Assembly (NCBI GenBank): GCA_964017065.1
Contig: OZ024790.1
Coordinates: forward strand, 4,918,458-4,982,457
Source: Haliclona indistincta
Lineage: Eukaryota > Porifera > Demospongiae > Haplosclerida > Chalinidae
Length of the DNA: 64,000 nucleotides
Reading direction: 5' to 3'
Part shown: piece after piece, positions 14,201-25,700 of the stretch
Layout of the letters: every line of letters starts with the position of its first letter
How positions within the stretch are numbered: position 1 is the first letter of the stretch
The notes under the pieces: model-generated
Databases searched by the model: none
Told to the model about the DNA's origin: nothing
The model's input: only the letters and a program-made list of their open reading frames with translations
Made by a program: the position numbers and the translations under genes

Positions 14201-17200
14201 AGATCACGGGAGAGCTGATACCAGTTATGAAGAGGCAGTATCCTCGTCGACCACCCACACAGGAGAACCTGTACGACTACTTTATATCAAGAGCTTGCAG
14301 GAATCTTCATGTTGTCCTCTGCTTCTCACCAGTAAGTACATACAGATCATTATACATTTGCTTGCTTGCACTTATTGGGGTGAGCCTGAGCGACCCCGAC
14401 ATTGATCGTGACAACGTCCCAAAAACTATGTTTTTCCGTATGTATCTATCTGTCACGGGGTTCGTTTGTCACTCCAATGTTCCCAAGAACACGTAGTGCA
14501 TGTGCTCAGCTCGATAACAGTAACGCCCATTACTGCACGCGGCCGGGAGCGTGAATGCAGTCAACGATATCTCTGGAGCTTGCTCGGTAACGTAGGAGCT
14601 TGAACAACTCTTGATACATGAGTTAAAGCTGGCTTCTTGCGCAACAGACTAAGACAGAGATGTTTCAGCTTGGCTACTTTGCTCTCAGTAAGCCAGGCGT
14701 GACCATGTGCACATGCGTGTGCAATATGTCTATGCTCAGGCTCATCCCTACTCTAGTATAATTATTATTCCTATCATGTTGTATTCTTTGCTCATATTTT
14801 TAGGTTGGAGAGAAATTTCGTAATCGTGCTCTGAAGTTCCCTGGTCTCATCAGTGGTTGTACTATGGACTGGTTCAGTCGCTGGCCGAAAGACGCTCTGA
14901 TTGCAGTAGCAGAACACTTTCTATCATCCTTTGAGCTGTCTTGCTCTCCTCAAGTGAAGAACGAAGTGGTACAAGCAATGGGAGTGTTCCAGGATTATGT
15001 AGCCGAGACATGTGTCCGCTACTTTGATCGGTATCGTCGCTCAGTCCATGTCACTCCGAAGTCCTACCTGTCGTTCATCGGCAGCTATAAGACGGTCTAC
15101 AAAGAGAAGAGAACAGAGATAGGAGAGCTTGCCGATCGTATGAACACTGGTCTTGATAAGTTGGTTGAGGCGAGTGAGTCCATTGCCCAGCTCTCCAAGG
15201 AACTAGTAGTCAAAGAGAAGGAGCTAGCCATAGCCTCGGCTAAAGCTGACAAGGTGCTTGCTGAGGTCACTGTGAAGGCACAGGCTGCCGAGAAGGTCAA
15301 GGCATCCGTACAGAAAGTGAAAGACAAAGCTCAGGCTCTTGTTGACGACATTGAGGTTCGCTTAGTATAATCCTGTTATCTTGTAAAATTTGATGTAGTA
15401 AAATAATTTTTACAGATTACCAAATTTTATGTACAACTCTCATAAATTGTGTGACGAATATCAGTAAATTTTGTACTTTTATTAAACTAACGTTCAACAG
15501 AGAATTTCTACATTTACGGTATTGGGATTGCTTTTTTCTTACAGGCTGACAAAACTGTAGCAGAGGGTAAGCTGGAGGCAGCTCGTCCTGCTCTAGAGGA
15601 GGCCGAGGCAGCTCTACAGACCATCAAAGCATCCGATATATCCACAGTGAGGAAGCTAGGCAAACCACCTCATCTCATCATGAGGATCATGGACTGTTGT
15701 ATGCTGCTCTTCCAGCGACGTCTCGAAAACCTTGCCCTTGACCCAGAGCGACCCAGCCCCAAACCATCCTGGGGAGAATCACTGAAAGTTCGTAAACCCA
15801 AAGATTATACATGTAGATCACATGTAAATCTTATACATTTTCTTATAATTTCTAAATTTCGTTGTGTCATTGCAAGCACGCAAAAATTTCATCTTATTCA
15901 CAAAATGCAAGAATTTTCATGTTCATTTTTTGATTTTGGAACTATTAATACTGTACTAACTTACGATTTTATGGTTTGTATTTTGTGTAGATGATGAGTC
16001 AACAAGGCTTTATGCAAGCACTACAAACCTTCCCAAAGGACAGTATCAATGAGGAAACTGTTGAGCTGCTGTCACCGTACCTACAAATGGAGGACTACAA
16101 CATTGAAACAGCCAAGAAAGTGTGTGGCAACGTTGCTGGTCTCTTGTCCTGGACAAAGGCAATGTCTTTCTTCTATGGCATTAACAAGGAGGTTCTACCA
16201 TTGAAGGCTGGTCTGGTGATCCAAGAGGGTAGACTGACAGTCGCTATGGGGAATCTACAAGAGGCTCAAGCTCAACTAGATGAGAAACAGAGAGAGCTGG
16301 ACGTTGTTCAGGCTCAGTACGACGCTGCTATGACTGAGAAACAGACTTTGCTGGACGACGCTGAGTCTTGCAGGAAGAAGATGAATGCAGCTACTGCGCT
16401 GATCGAAGGTCTCTCCGGAGAGAAGGCTCGCTGGACTCAACAGAGCAAGGAGTTTGAGCAGCAGATTGGACGGCTGGTGGGAGATGTTCTACTAGCAACT
16501 GGGTTCCTCTCGTACTCAGGGCCTTTCAATCAAGAGTTCCGTTTCCAGCTAACCTCAGGATGGGAGACTGAGCTCTCCAAGCGCAAGATACCATTCACTC
16601 AGGAGCTCAATATTGTCAGTATGCTGGTAGACAATGCTACTATCGGAGAGTGGAATCTACAGGGCCTACCGAATGACGATCTATCGATACAGAACGGTCT
16701 GATATCCACCAAGGCTACCCGCTATCCCTTACTGGTCGACCCTCAGGGACAAGGAAAGATATGGATCAAGAATCGCGAGAAGCAGAATGAGCTCCAGTTG
16801 ACGACACTCAATCACAAGTTCTTCCGAACACACCTCGAGGACGCTCTATCGCTAGGCAGGCCTCTGCTGATAGAGGACATTGGAGAAGAGTTAGACCCTG
16901 CTCTGGACAATGTCTTGGAGAAGAACTTCATCAAGTCCGGATCGACCTTTAAGGTCAAAGTCGGAGACAAGGAGGTTGACGTGATGTCAGGATTCACACT
17001 GTACATAACAACCAAGCTAGCTAACCCTTCTTACACTCCTGAGGTACTGTACAGTACATTTCACACACCGTATTCCTCTATTAAATGATGGGTGTTTATT
17101 TTTTCAAGAGCCTTTTGGTAGAAAAAAATTTTCCGTAAAAGTAAAAAGAACTTGTCAAGCAGGACTTGATCCTACAACCTTTGCATTGCTAGACAACTGC

Positions 17201-20200
17201 TCAACGCAAATACGCCATTTTGCACCACTTTCAATTTTTGCATTGCTTACTTTTTCATACCTGACGTTTAATATAGGCAACATGTAATATTCTTTTAAAA
17301 TTTTGTGCATTTTTATTGTTCTTTTGATCTTTTTTTTCCAGGTCAGTGCCCGGTGTGGTATCATTGATTTCACTGTGACAATGAAAGGTCTTGAGGACCA
17401 GCTTCTGGGCAGAGTGATACTGACCGAGAAACAAGAGCTAGAGTCAGAGAGAGTGCATCTGATTGAAGAGGTCACTTGTAACAAACGCAAGATGAAGGAA
17501 CTGGAAGACAACTTGCTATTCCGTTTGACATCGACCAAAGTAAGCTAGGTACCGTAAACATAAAAATTGCCAACATTTTGTGAGTGCCCTCAAAAATGTT
17601 GAAAATATTGGAGATACGAAGTTTTGCCCATGAAAATTTCAATCTTGACAAATTAAAAAATTTTAATGGTGAAAAATTCTGCTAGTTGGTAAGCAATTTT
17701 TTGCAAATTAATTTTGGTTACACAGTATACACACATTTTACAGTACCTGTTACATGCATGAGTATTTGTAATCTCTGTTCTTGTTTATAGGGGTCACTGG
17801 TAGAGGATGAGTCTCTTATTGATGTGCTCCGTATCACTAAGCGGACTGCTGTAGAGGTCAATGAGAAGCTCAATGTAGCTGCTGAGACAGAGATCAAGAT
17901 CAACACGGCTCGTGAAGAGTACCGTCCTGTGGCAGCTCGTGGCTCTATACTGTACTTCCTTATCGTGGAGATGTCAATGGTCAACATCATGTACCAAACA
18001 TCACTTCGCCAGTTTCTGGGACTGTTCGATCAGTCCATGGAAAGGTAAAAATAGTACTTAACATTTTCAGTGTTCTTGTTTAAAAAAGTACACCCTCACT
18101 CTTGACACCCCTTGAATACGGACACCCTGTAATGTGGTCACTGCATGTGATCCCAAGCCAATGCTTTGTATATGTGTCCACCCCTGAAATCAGGACTCTA
18201 TTGTGGGTGTCCGGATTAGAGGGTTCTACTGTATAGTTGTGACTAGTACTAACTGCCTGTTATACAATTAGGTCTGACAAGTCTCCGATTGCTAGCAAGA
18301 GGATCAATAACATTATCGACTATTTGACGTTCTATGTGTTCAAGTACGCATGCAGAGGTCTCTATGAGACACACAAGTTCCTGTTCACACTGCTGCTACC
18401 ACTCAAGATTAGCCTCCAGAGCGGATACATCAAGCACGAAGAAATGCAGACCTTCATCAAAGGTCTGGTGTGCTGATTTTTTACATTTTTAGTTATTTTG
18501 TGTGTGTGTGTGTGTGTACAGGTGGAGCAGCTCTAGATCTGAAAGCTGTTACTCCTAAGCCTGCGAAGTGGATCGCTGACATTATCTGGTTGAACCTAGT
18601 GTCACTCAGTCACTTGCCCCAGTTCTCACAGATTCTTGATCAGGTACACTTCATACCATCCTTGCTTGTGCATATGTTTGGTTCTTTATGAGTAGGTGAC
18701 CAGGAACGAGCGAAGCTGGAAGATGTGGTTTGACAAAGAGGCACCAGAAGAGGCTCAGATCCCTGACGGATACCAAACATCATTGGACTCTTTCCGCAAG
18801 CTACTCCTCATCAGGTGAAGACAGAAGAGAGATTCTAAACATGACCGTCACTTATTTTGTTATTTCAGGTGCTGGTGCCCAGACCGTACTCTGGCGCAGG
18901 CTAGGAAATTTGTCCATGAGGCAATGGGAGAGAAATATGCTGAGGGAGTGATCCTGGACCTTGAGAAGACCTATGAGGAGAGTGATCCAGTCACTCCATT
19001 GATCTGCTTGCTGTCCATGGGCTCTGACCCCACTAACAACATTGAGATACTTGCCAAGAAGCTGAAGCTAGACTGTCGAGCTATATCCATGGGTCAGGGA
19101 CAAGAAGTGCATGCTCGTCGCCTCCTTCAGCAAAGCATGACCAACGTAAGACACACTATACCTGCTCAAACATGCAAAAAAATTCAGAGCTTTTTCAAAA
19201 ATTGACTTATTTTAGCTTATGATACTAGTCGCAGGGTTTTGACGTCTTCCTTTTTTTTACAGGGAGGCTGGCTGCTGCTGCAGAACTGTCATCTTGGTCT
19301 CGGCTTTCTAGACGAGCTGTTGGAGACTCTGAATGATGCCGAACACATTCATGAGATGTGTCGAGTGTGGATCACCACTGAAGTGCACCCAAAGTTCCCA
19401 ATATCACTACTACAAGTTAGTAATACACATTCAATCAAGCCTAGACTTCATTGGTGTATAAATGTTATGATCAAGCATGTGTGATGTTAGCATGCTCCAA
19501 ATCACCAATCAGACCGTAAATCTCTTATTCCCACCTTTTTTCTACTCATCTACTGTGTTCATTGAATAATTCACCAATCCAAATCACCAATCGCATTAGA
19601 AATCTCCTTTGTTCTACTCACCTACTGTGTTCATTTTTGATTTTATTCCCAGACCAGTATAAAGTTCACCAATGAGCCGCCACAAGGTGTCAAGGCTGGT
19701 CTGAAGAGGACCTATGCTGCTATAACACAGGAGCAGCTTGACATCACGACCCTGTACCAGTGGAAGCCCATGCTGTACGCTGTAGCATTCCTCCACACCA
19801 CAGTCCAGGAGAGAAGGAAGTATGGACCGCTCGGATGGAACATACCCTACGAGTTCAACCAAGCTGACTTTACAGCCAGTGTCCAGTTTGTGCAGAACCA
19901 TCTAGACGACATAGACCCAAAGAAGGTAACAGAATACAGCAGTATATCGAATGTGTGGTTACGTTGTGCTGTCATCTTTCAGGGTGTGTGTTGGAATACG
20001 GTGCGTTATATGCTGGGTGAGGTACAGTATGGAGGGCGTGTCACTGATGACTATGACAAGAGACTGCTCAACACCTACGCTAAGGTAAACACTGAATAAC
20101 TATTGCGATACTTGCACATGCAACTGTCTGCACGTTTGTGTTGTTTTTCACAGGTGTGGTTTGGTGACCACATGTTCCCGGACACGTTCTCGTTCTACAA

Positions 20201-22018
20201 GGGCTATAGTATACCTCAGTGCCGTACAGTGGAGCAGGTCAGAGAGGCTATTGAACTGCTTCCATTGGTGGATACCCCAGAAGTGTTCGGCCTACACCCG
20301 AATGCCGACATCACGTGAGTTGCGCAGGATATAGACACCATCATTCTGTGTGATTCCAAACTGTCTGTTACATAGCGTTTCATGACAGGTGTATAATTAT
20401 TCACATTTTGCTCAGATAACCCAACAATTTAACTTGTGTAAAATTTCTACCTCCTAAAACGTCGGAAATATGTGCATTTTTTTTCTTAACAGCCTTGGTT
20501 ATGGTATTTTCCCATGGTTAAGTTCATACTTTAGCTGTTTCTTTGCTGTAGGTATCAGAGCAACATGGCTAAGGATATCCTGGAGACCATCATGAGTATA
20601 CAGCCCAAGGACAGCAGTGGAGGCAGTGGGGAGACAAGAGAGGCTGTCGTGTTCCGTCTAGCAGACGACATGCTCGGGAAGCTGCCTCCTGACTATATTC
20701 CTCATGAAGTGCGAGCTCGGCTACAGAAGATGGGAGCCATGTCCTCTATGAATATATTCTTGCGTCAGGAGATCGATCGTATGCAGCGAGTGATTGCTCT
20801 AGTGCGTCAAACACTACAGGACCTCAAGCTAGCTATTGAGGGCACCATCATCATGAGTGAGGTAATGCACCATCCATCATTCCTACTATACTCAACTGAC
20901 CTCTCTTACCACAGAACCTTAGAGATGCTCTGGACTGCATGTTTGATGCTAAGGTGCCAAACGTGTGGCAGAAAGTGAGACTCAGCCTTAACATGTACAT
21001 GTTTTGGACAATAAATACCGTATAGCGGGAAATTTTTATGGGAGAAAATTTTCGCAAATTTTGCGAATTACAGGCTATTCACGAAAATATTATCCACGAA
21101 GGTCTTGTTTTTGTTGACGAAGATCAGGGCAATAGCGCTGATTCGCGAAAATATTATTCACAAAATCCTCTATCTTGCGCATTCACGAAAATCTTCTCTC
21201 GCGAAAATTTCCTGCTCTACAGTAGTAGTGACGTAGTGTTGGATTAATCATCATGTACGTCTGTTATTATAGTGTACATGTTATTGACTAATATACACAC
21301 ATAGACCATATGTACCATCTCCTTCTTCTTGCTTATTTTCGACACTTCTATAATTTTTTGCTGCACAAGTCACATGTTAAGGGCGTGTGTTATGTATTCA
21401 GGTGTCCTGGGAGTCCTCCACTCTTGGGTTCTGGTTCACTGAGCTGCTGGAGAGGAACACACAGTTCTCATCATGGATATACAATGGACGACCTAATGTA
21501 TTCTGGATGACTGGATTCTTCAACCCACAGGGTTTCCTCACTGCTATGCGACAAGAGGTACAACCTTTACTTTATTCAGTAGACAACTGTTTACAATGTG
21601 GTATTCCTGACAGGTGACTAGAGCACACAAGGGCTGGGCTCTTGATTCGGTGATTCTTGAAAATGACCTAACAAGAATGCTGAAGGAGGACGTCCAGCAA
21701 CCACCTCCCGAGGGGGTCTATATCTACGGCCTCTTCCTTGACGGTGCAGGCTGGGATAGGAGGGGCTGCAAGCTAACAGAGCCTCCAGCCAAAGCGTTGT
21801 TCTGTCCTTTGCCAGTTGCTCATGTGTACGCCATCAATTCTGCCGACCAAGCTAAAGACAGCAAAGCTTACATGTGCCCAGTGTACAAGAAGCCGCGTCG
21901 CACAGACCTGACATACATCACTGCCCTCAAGCTACGTACTCCTGTTGCTCCCGCACATGCTGCAAACCCTGACTACTGGACACTGAGAGGAGTGGCTCTA
22001 CTCTGTGACATAAAGTGA
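3081..22018 (+). CDS. DNAH5/DNAH8: Axonemal dynein heavy chain, DNAH5/DNAH8 type (5'-partial)
   Basis: This is the force-generating ATPase of the ciliary outer dynein arm. I traced 48 exons whose phases all agree, giving 4159 residues plus a TGA stop. Family members are about 4500-4700 residues, so roughly the first 400-500 are missing and must lie left of the window. Exons: 3081-3598, 3884-3983, 4117-4383, 4806-4973, 5122-5202, 5254-5370, 5448-5567, 5620-5770, 6002-6128, 6181-6268, 6321-6459, 6850-6980, 7034-7226, 7277-7422, 7470-7664, 7721-7834, 7885-8139, 8242-8443, 8490-8629, 8684-8983, 9040-9306, 9354-9594, 9691-9941, 10297-10534, 10712-12135, 12194-12703, 12752-12874, 12933-13256, 13307-13507, 13555-13701, 13759-14331, 14804-15355, 15545-15787, 15991-17043, 17342-17539, 17791-18044, 18272-18462, 18522-18643, 18696-18814, 18869-19145, 19263-19415, 19653-19925, 19983-20084, 20154-20314, 20552-20861, 20915-20974, 21402-21557, 21614-22018. 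The tail and linker precede six AAA modules. The protein appears intact. Assignment to the DNAH5/8 group rests on recalled AAA1-AAA2 similarity. Confidence 0.95.
5771..5957 (+). repeat. GTGA/GGTG minisatellite in dynein intron 8
   Basis: About 187 bp of GTGAGTGA and GTGGGTGGGCGG units begin exactly at the splice donor of exon 8. The intron ends at 6001. The array is therefore a run of sequences that each resemble a 5' splice site. Confidence 0.9.
8142..8213. repeat. (AC)n microsatellite in dynein intron 17
   Basis: Alternating CA/AC dinucleotides with a few CACG interruptions occupy most of the 102 bp intron 8140-8241. It is likely polymorphic in length. Apparent open frames through it are not coding. 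Confidence 0.95.
14375..14750. mobile_element. MITE-like insert in dynein intron 31
   Basis: The ends are inverted: GGGGTGAGCCTGAGC on the left (14377) and GCTCAGGCTCATCCCTA on the right (to 14750). The element fills most of an intron that is unusually long (14332-14803) for this gene. No coding capacity was seen. Confidence 0.6.
17150..17235 (-). repeat. Possible tRNA-derived SINE fragment
   Basis: On the minus strand this intronic stretch reads like the 3' half of a tRNA, with GGATCAAGTCC near 17170 resembling the Pol III B box (GGTTCGANNCC). No A box or full cloverleaf was found, so it is not called a tRNA gene. It lies in dynein intron 34. Confidence 0.3.
21016..21224. mobile_element. 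TA-flanked MITE in dynein intron 46
   Basis: Terminal inverted repeats read TACCGTATAGCGGGAAATTT on the left and, as reverse complement, TACTGTAGAGCAGGAAATTT on the right. The outermost TA on each side fits a Tc1/mariner-type target duplication. The interior is rich in TTCGCGAAAAT motifs and is non-coding. Confidence 0.7.
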
Positions 22019-22734
22019 CCCATATAGCTAACATAGAAAGCAACTATAGACAGATCCCCTCTATCAGTCACTTATCATATACACACAAGGCAATCAGTCA
22101 CTTATCATGTAGCTTATCATCAGTCACTTATCATTAAACATAGTCAACGGCACTGAATGTCGCTACATGACTTCTTGTTTGCTTCTTATTATTGCATATA
22201 GGTTACAAAACGCTCTACTCATTCGTTCCCTGTCAGTCTGAGCACAGATGTGTCCCATTAAATTTTACTAGTGCTTACACATGTTTGAAAACATGTATGG
22301 TTGCATGCTGTGTACGCTGCTGACTAATAAACTACCTAGTGGCTACAGTGTTGGAACTTGGACCACTCCACAGAGCCCAGCCAAATGGCCCACAGTTGTC
22401 GCTGTGCTACGATCTAATCATAGATAATGGATACCAGTACTGGCGCCTCATGGCAAACAGGAGATTTGTAATTGTCAAGGCGGATTACAGATCTGTATCT
22501 TAGTGTATTCATTGCATTAGTCTACCCTGCAATTTTAGGATTATCGATAATCATAAGTCATACTTTTATTATTGTTTCTCATTACATGTGTACATGCATA
22601 TCCTGACTACTACTGAACAAGAGGAGTGGCTCTATAATTATACTCCATGATAATAAGGCAACGAGCATATGAAGTGGCAGAAAGATCCCAATTATGCGTA
22701 GCTCTAGCTGCTTCAAAAACAATAAGTTATGTCA
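22019..22734. other. Convergent intergenic spacer with gene-end fragments
   Basis: The spacer between the dynein and ROCO-A ends holds three things. One is a short TCAGTCACTTATCAT repeat (22062-22137). The second is a plus-strand scrap of the Death exon (about 22352-22425), opposite in orientation to the real exon. The third is a decayed copy of the dynein final codons (about 22600-22635). A minus-strand AATAAA (TTTATT at 22565) could serve ROCO-A. Confidence 0.6.
22326..22331 (+). terminator. Candidate dynein poly(A) signal
   Basis: AATAAA lies 308 bp after the dynein stop codon and is the first clean match downstream. Its use is inferred. Confidence 0.4.
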
Positions 22735-25700
22735 TCACATAAATGTGTTTTCAATGTAGTCACCTAGAGCATCTTCTCCTACATAGTTAGATCGTAGCAC
22801 AGTCACAAGAGTAGCCCAGTTGGCTGGGCTCTGTGGAGTAGACTGCTGCTGCCAGTATGTGAACACATCACTAAAGCACTCAAGGAGATTCCCTCTGTGA
22901 TTCCTCTTGATACTATCAAGAATATCCACAGTGATTCCCAGAGATGCACCAACTCTCCTCCACTTAGTAGGTATCTTGCTGGCTACTGCTTCAATAAACT
23001 GGAAACGTGATACTGTGTCAGTATCTGTATTTGTGCAGAAAAGCATGCATTCATCTTAGTACAACAACTAGTTTGACTGCTGACCAGTATGAGATGAGAA
23101 TAGAGTCTTACTAGCATCTATACCTGATGGTTCAGTAGTGCCTGCAATTAGATAAAAGACACTCTGTAAAATAATAATGAAATGATAATAGTAATCACTC
23201 ACCATCTGGTGTAGCCAGCCATGCCAGCATGCTTTCATTGCAGGGACCAAAAGCAATATCAGGTTTAACAGTACAGGCGAGCTGCTTTGTCTCAATGTTT
23301 ACTGTGCACAGATGAGCAATGCGTTGTGCACACTTCTTGAATGGGCAAATGAACCCATCAGTGAAAACAACCTTGTTGGTGTCTAGCTGACGCTGCCTGC
23401 AGACTGTGACTATTTCACTGTGGATGGCGGCTCTGATACGAGGAGCAGCTGACGGGTGCCCATTGAAGTGAACTGTAAGCCAAGCATGGCGCTCTACTAG
23501 TAGCACTACTCCTCCAAACTTGTACTTGAGACTCACTGCATTAGAACCAAAAATATCTTCGATAGTAAACGGCTGATTACTAAGCAAAGCCACTACTAAT
23601 GCAGAGAACATACCAAGGGGTATTACCCTGGTGCGACAGAGAAGAACAAGAGGAGCAAGCTTTCCAGTAAGAGGGGAAATTTTCTTGCAGGTAGGAAGGA
23701 TGGAGAGAATGAAAAACAGCTCCTCTCCATCGATGCACACAGGTGCTATGATTAGAGATTTCTGCAGAATTGCAAGGAAATCATCTACAGAGTATGCACA
23801 CACTCCCTCCTCATTCACTCGATACTTGGAGCATACAATATCCACTAGCTTCTTGTTGAACAATCCTTGTTTCCGAAGCCTTTGTACCATCGCCATGTGT
23901 GCAGAAAGAAGAGGATACAAAGAAGAAATGAGATGGAGGTCAACGATGCCAATATTCATTATCTCGGTCACTTCATCGAGAATGGCCTGAGAGTCAGTGA
24001 ATACTAGGTGAGGGGCGGCATCTCGGAAATACAAGCAGAGAGCAGTGCCATTAAGAAACACTAGTGCTGCAATGATATCCTCCTCTTCCATACAGAGATT
24101 CTTTCCTATCTCTATACACTCTGCCAGGCTAAGAACACTACGACTCTTCTTCTTTGCCATGCTAGTGAGTTCAAGTTCGAATACGTACCAACGAGTAGGT
24201 ATGTCTGTTCCTTCTTTATAATAGGCATTTATGATCTTTTGCCGTATAGAAGATGCTATCTTGCTACGATGTTCTTTGACTTGAGTATTGACTGGAAAAA
24301 GAATGTCTCCATCTGAACTAGCTTCTATGCACATTGACTTCAGTTCTCCAAGACTTTCTTTTAGGCAATGATTTTTACGACCCAAAGTCTCATCAAATAG
24401 TGATGAGTGCTTGTCAGCATGAGTGCCAATTAAAAGCATCTTTGGCTCAGAAGAAGGCCTGTCTTCGCACTTAAAAGACGAAAGAGTATGAACAACTTGT
24501 TCAATACCCTCTAGTTGTGACTGTCCAAGATGTGCTGGCTTGTGAAGATGTTGATTGTTCTTCATGTACTTGTACTTGAGCTTATCACTGAGAGAGTGGT
24601 TGAGCTTTGAGGCTACTATGCTAACCGTGTTACCCCTGACAAATGCAGGTACGAGGCTGATTAACGATGGATGTCCACCAGAGTCGATTAAGTGGACAAA
24701 AGTGTTTGATTTGTTCGAAAGCTTCGAATTAGTGACAAGTTTATCAACAATTTTAGAAACTGTGCCATTCGAAAGAACATGCGTGGTGGCATTATTGACA
24801 GCTATTTGGAATGCACTAGTGACTAGCGGAGCTGCTGGTGCTAGTTTTGCAGTTGAGGTGTCTAGCAATGGTAAGGAGTGTGACCTCCACCGGTGGCCTT
24901 TCTGAATCTCTGGATCCTGTGTAGCTGCTACAGGATCAGTACGAGACGGAATGTACTCAAGTAACTTCACTTTTTCTGCAACGTATTCGAGGTAGGTATC
25001 ATCATCAAGCTCTGCCCATATAACATCTCGGCTGCCATCAGGTTTAACATGGTAAAAAGATATGGCTCTGGTTGGTCGCGTTGCCAACGGTGTGCTGGTC
25101 CTCTCAGGAGGAGGTGGTAGGTCAAGCAAGAGATATCGGATGCTTGTCTTGCCCACACCAGGATGACCAATGATTAAAGCTTTAATGATGAAAATTTTGA
25201 TGACACCTTCCTGCATAGCCCTTTTTACTAGCTTGGTGTAGTGTGAGATCTCTGTTAACAGAAAATTAAAATAGTATTTTAGTGGAGCATAATAGTTGCA
25301 GTATTATGAATGCATAGGTCGCCACCAGCTACCATGAAACTCATAAAATATTTTTTCAGTTTACTTTGCTCTGCTTCTCTTGGCCCAATAATTAATATAA
25401 AGTTAATCCTAGTATGCCTACGTGTATTATGCCACGCGGTAGTCGTGGCATATTTAGGGTTGGGCGGAATACAAGATGGCGGCTACACTTAGGCTAAACG
25501 CAATAATTCGCGTATATCTTGGCTGTTGACGACATCAGGGGTATTTTAACTACCTAGGGGCTATCCTAAGAGGTAAGCGCTTACAATGAGTCTACTATTA
25601 AAGACTATAAGGCCAGTTGGTACGGGCATGAAAAGATGGCGTCTCGCCTGGAGGCACTACTACGGCACTGCCATATCTTCGCCGTACGGGCGTTTCAAGC

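Larger units (their letters stand above)
10297..17539 (+). other. Dynein motor landmarks (AAA1-AAA5, stalk)
   Basis: The AAA1 P-loop [10 protein letters not shown] is split by the intron 10535-10711. The AAA1 Walker B CFDEFN lies near 10852-10869. P-loops follow for AAA2 (GPSGAGKS, 11548-11571), AAA3 (GEQGTAKT, 12584-12607) and AAA4 (GVGGSGKQS, 13927-13953). The stalk coiled coil and microtubule-binding tip span roughly 15100-16470, with charged heptad-like helices on both sides. AAA5 has DPQGQGK near 16738. All key P-loop lysines of AAA1-AAA4 are present, so the motor looks catalytically competent. Confidence 0.9.
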
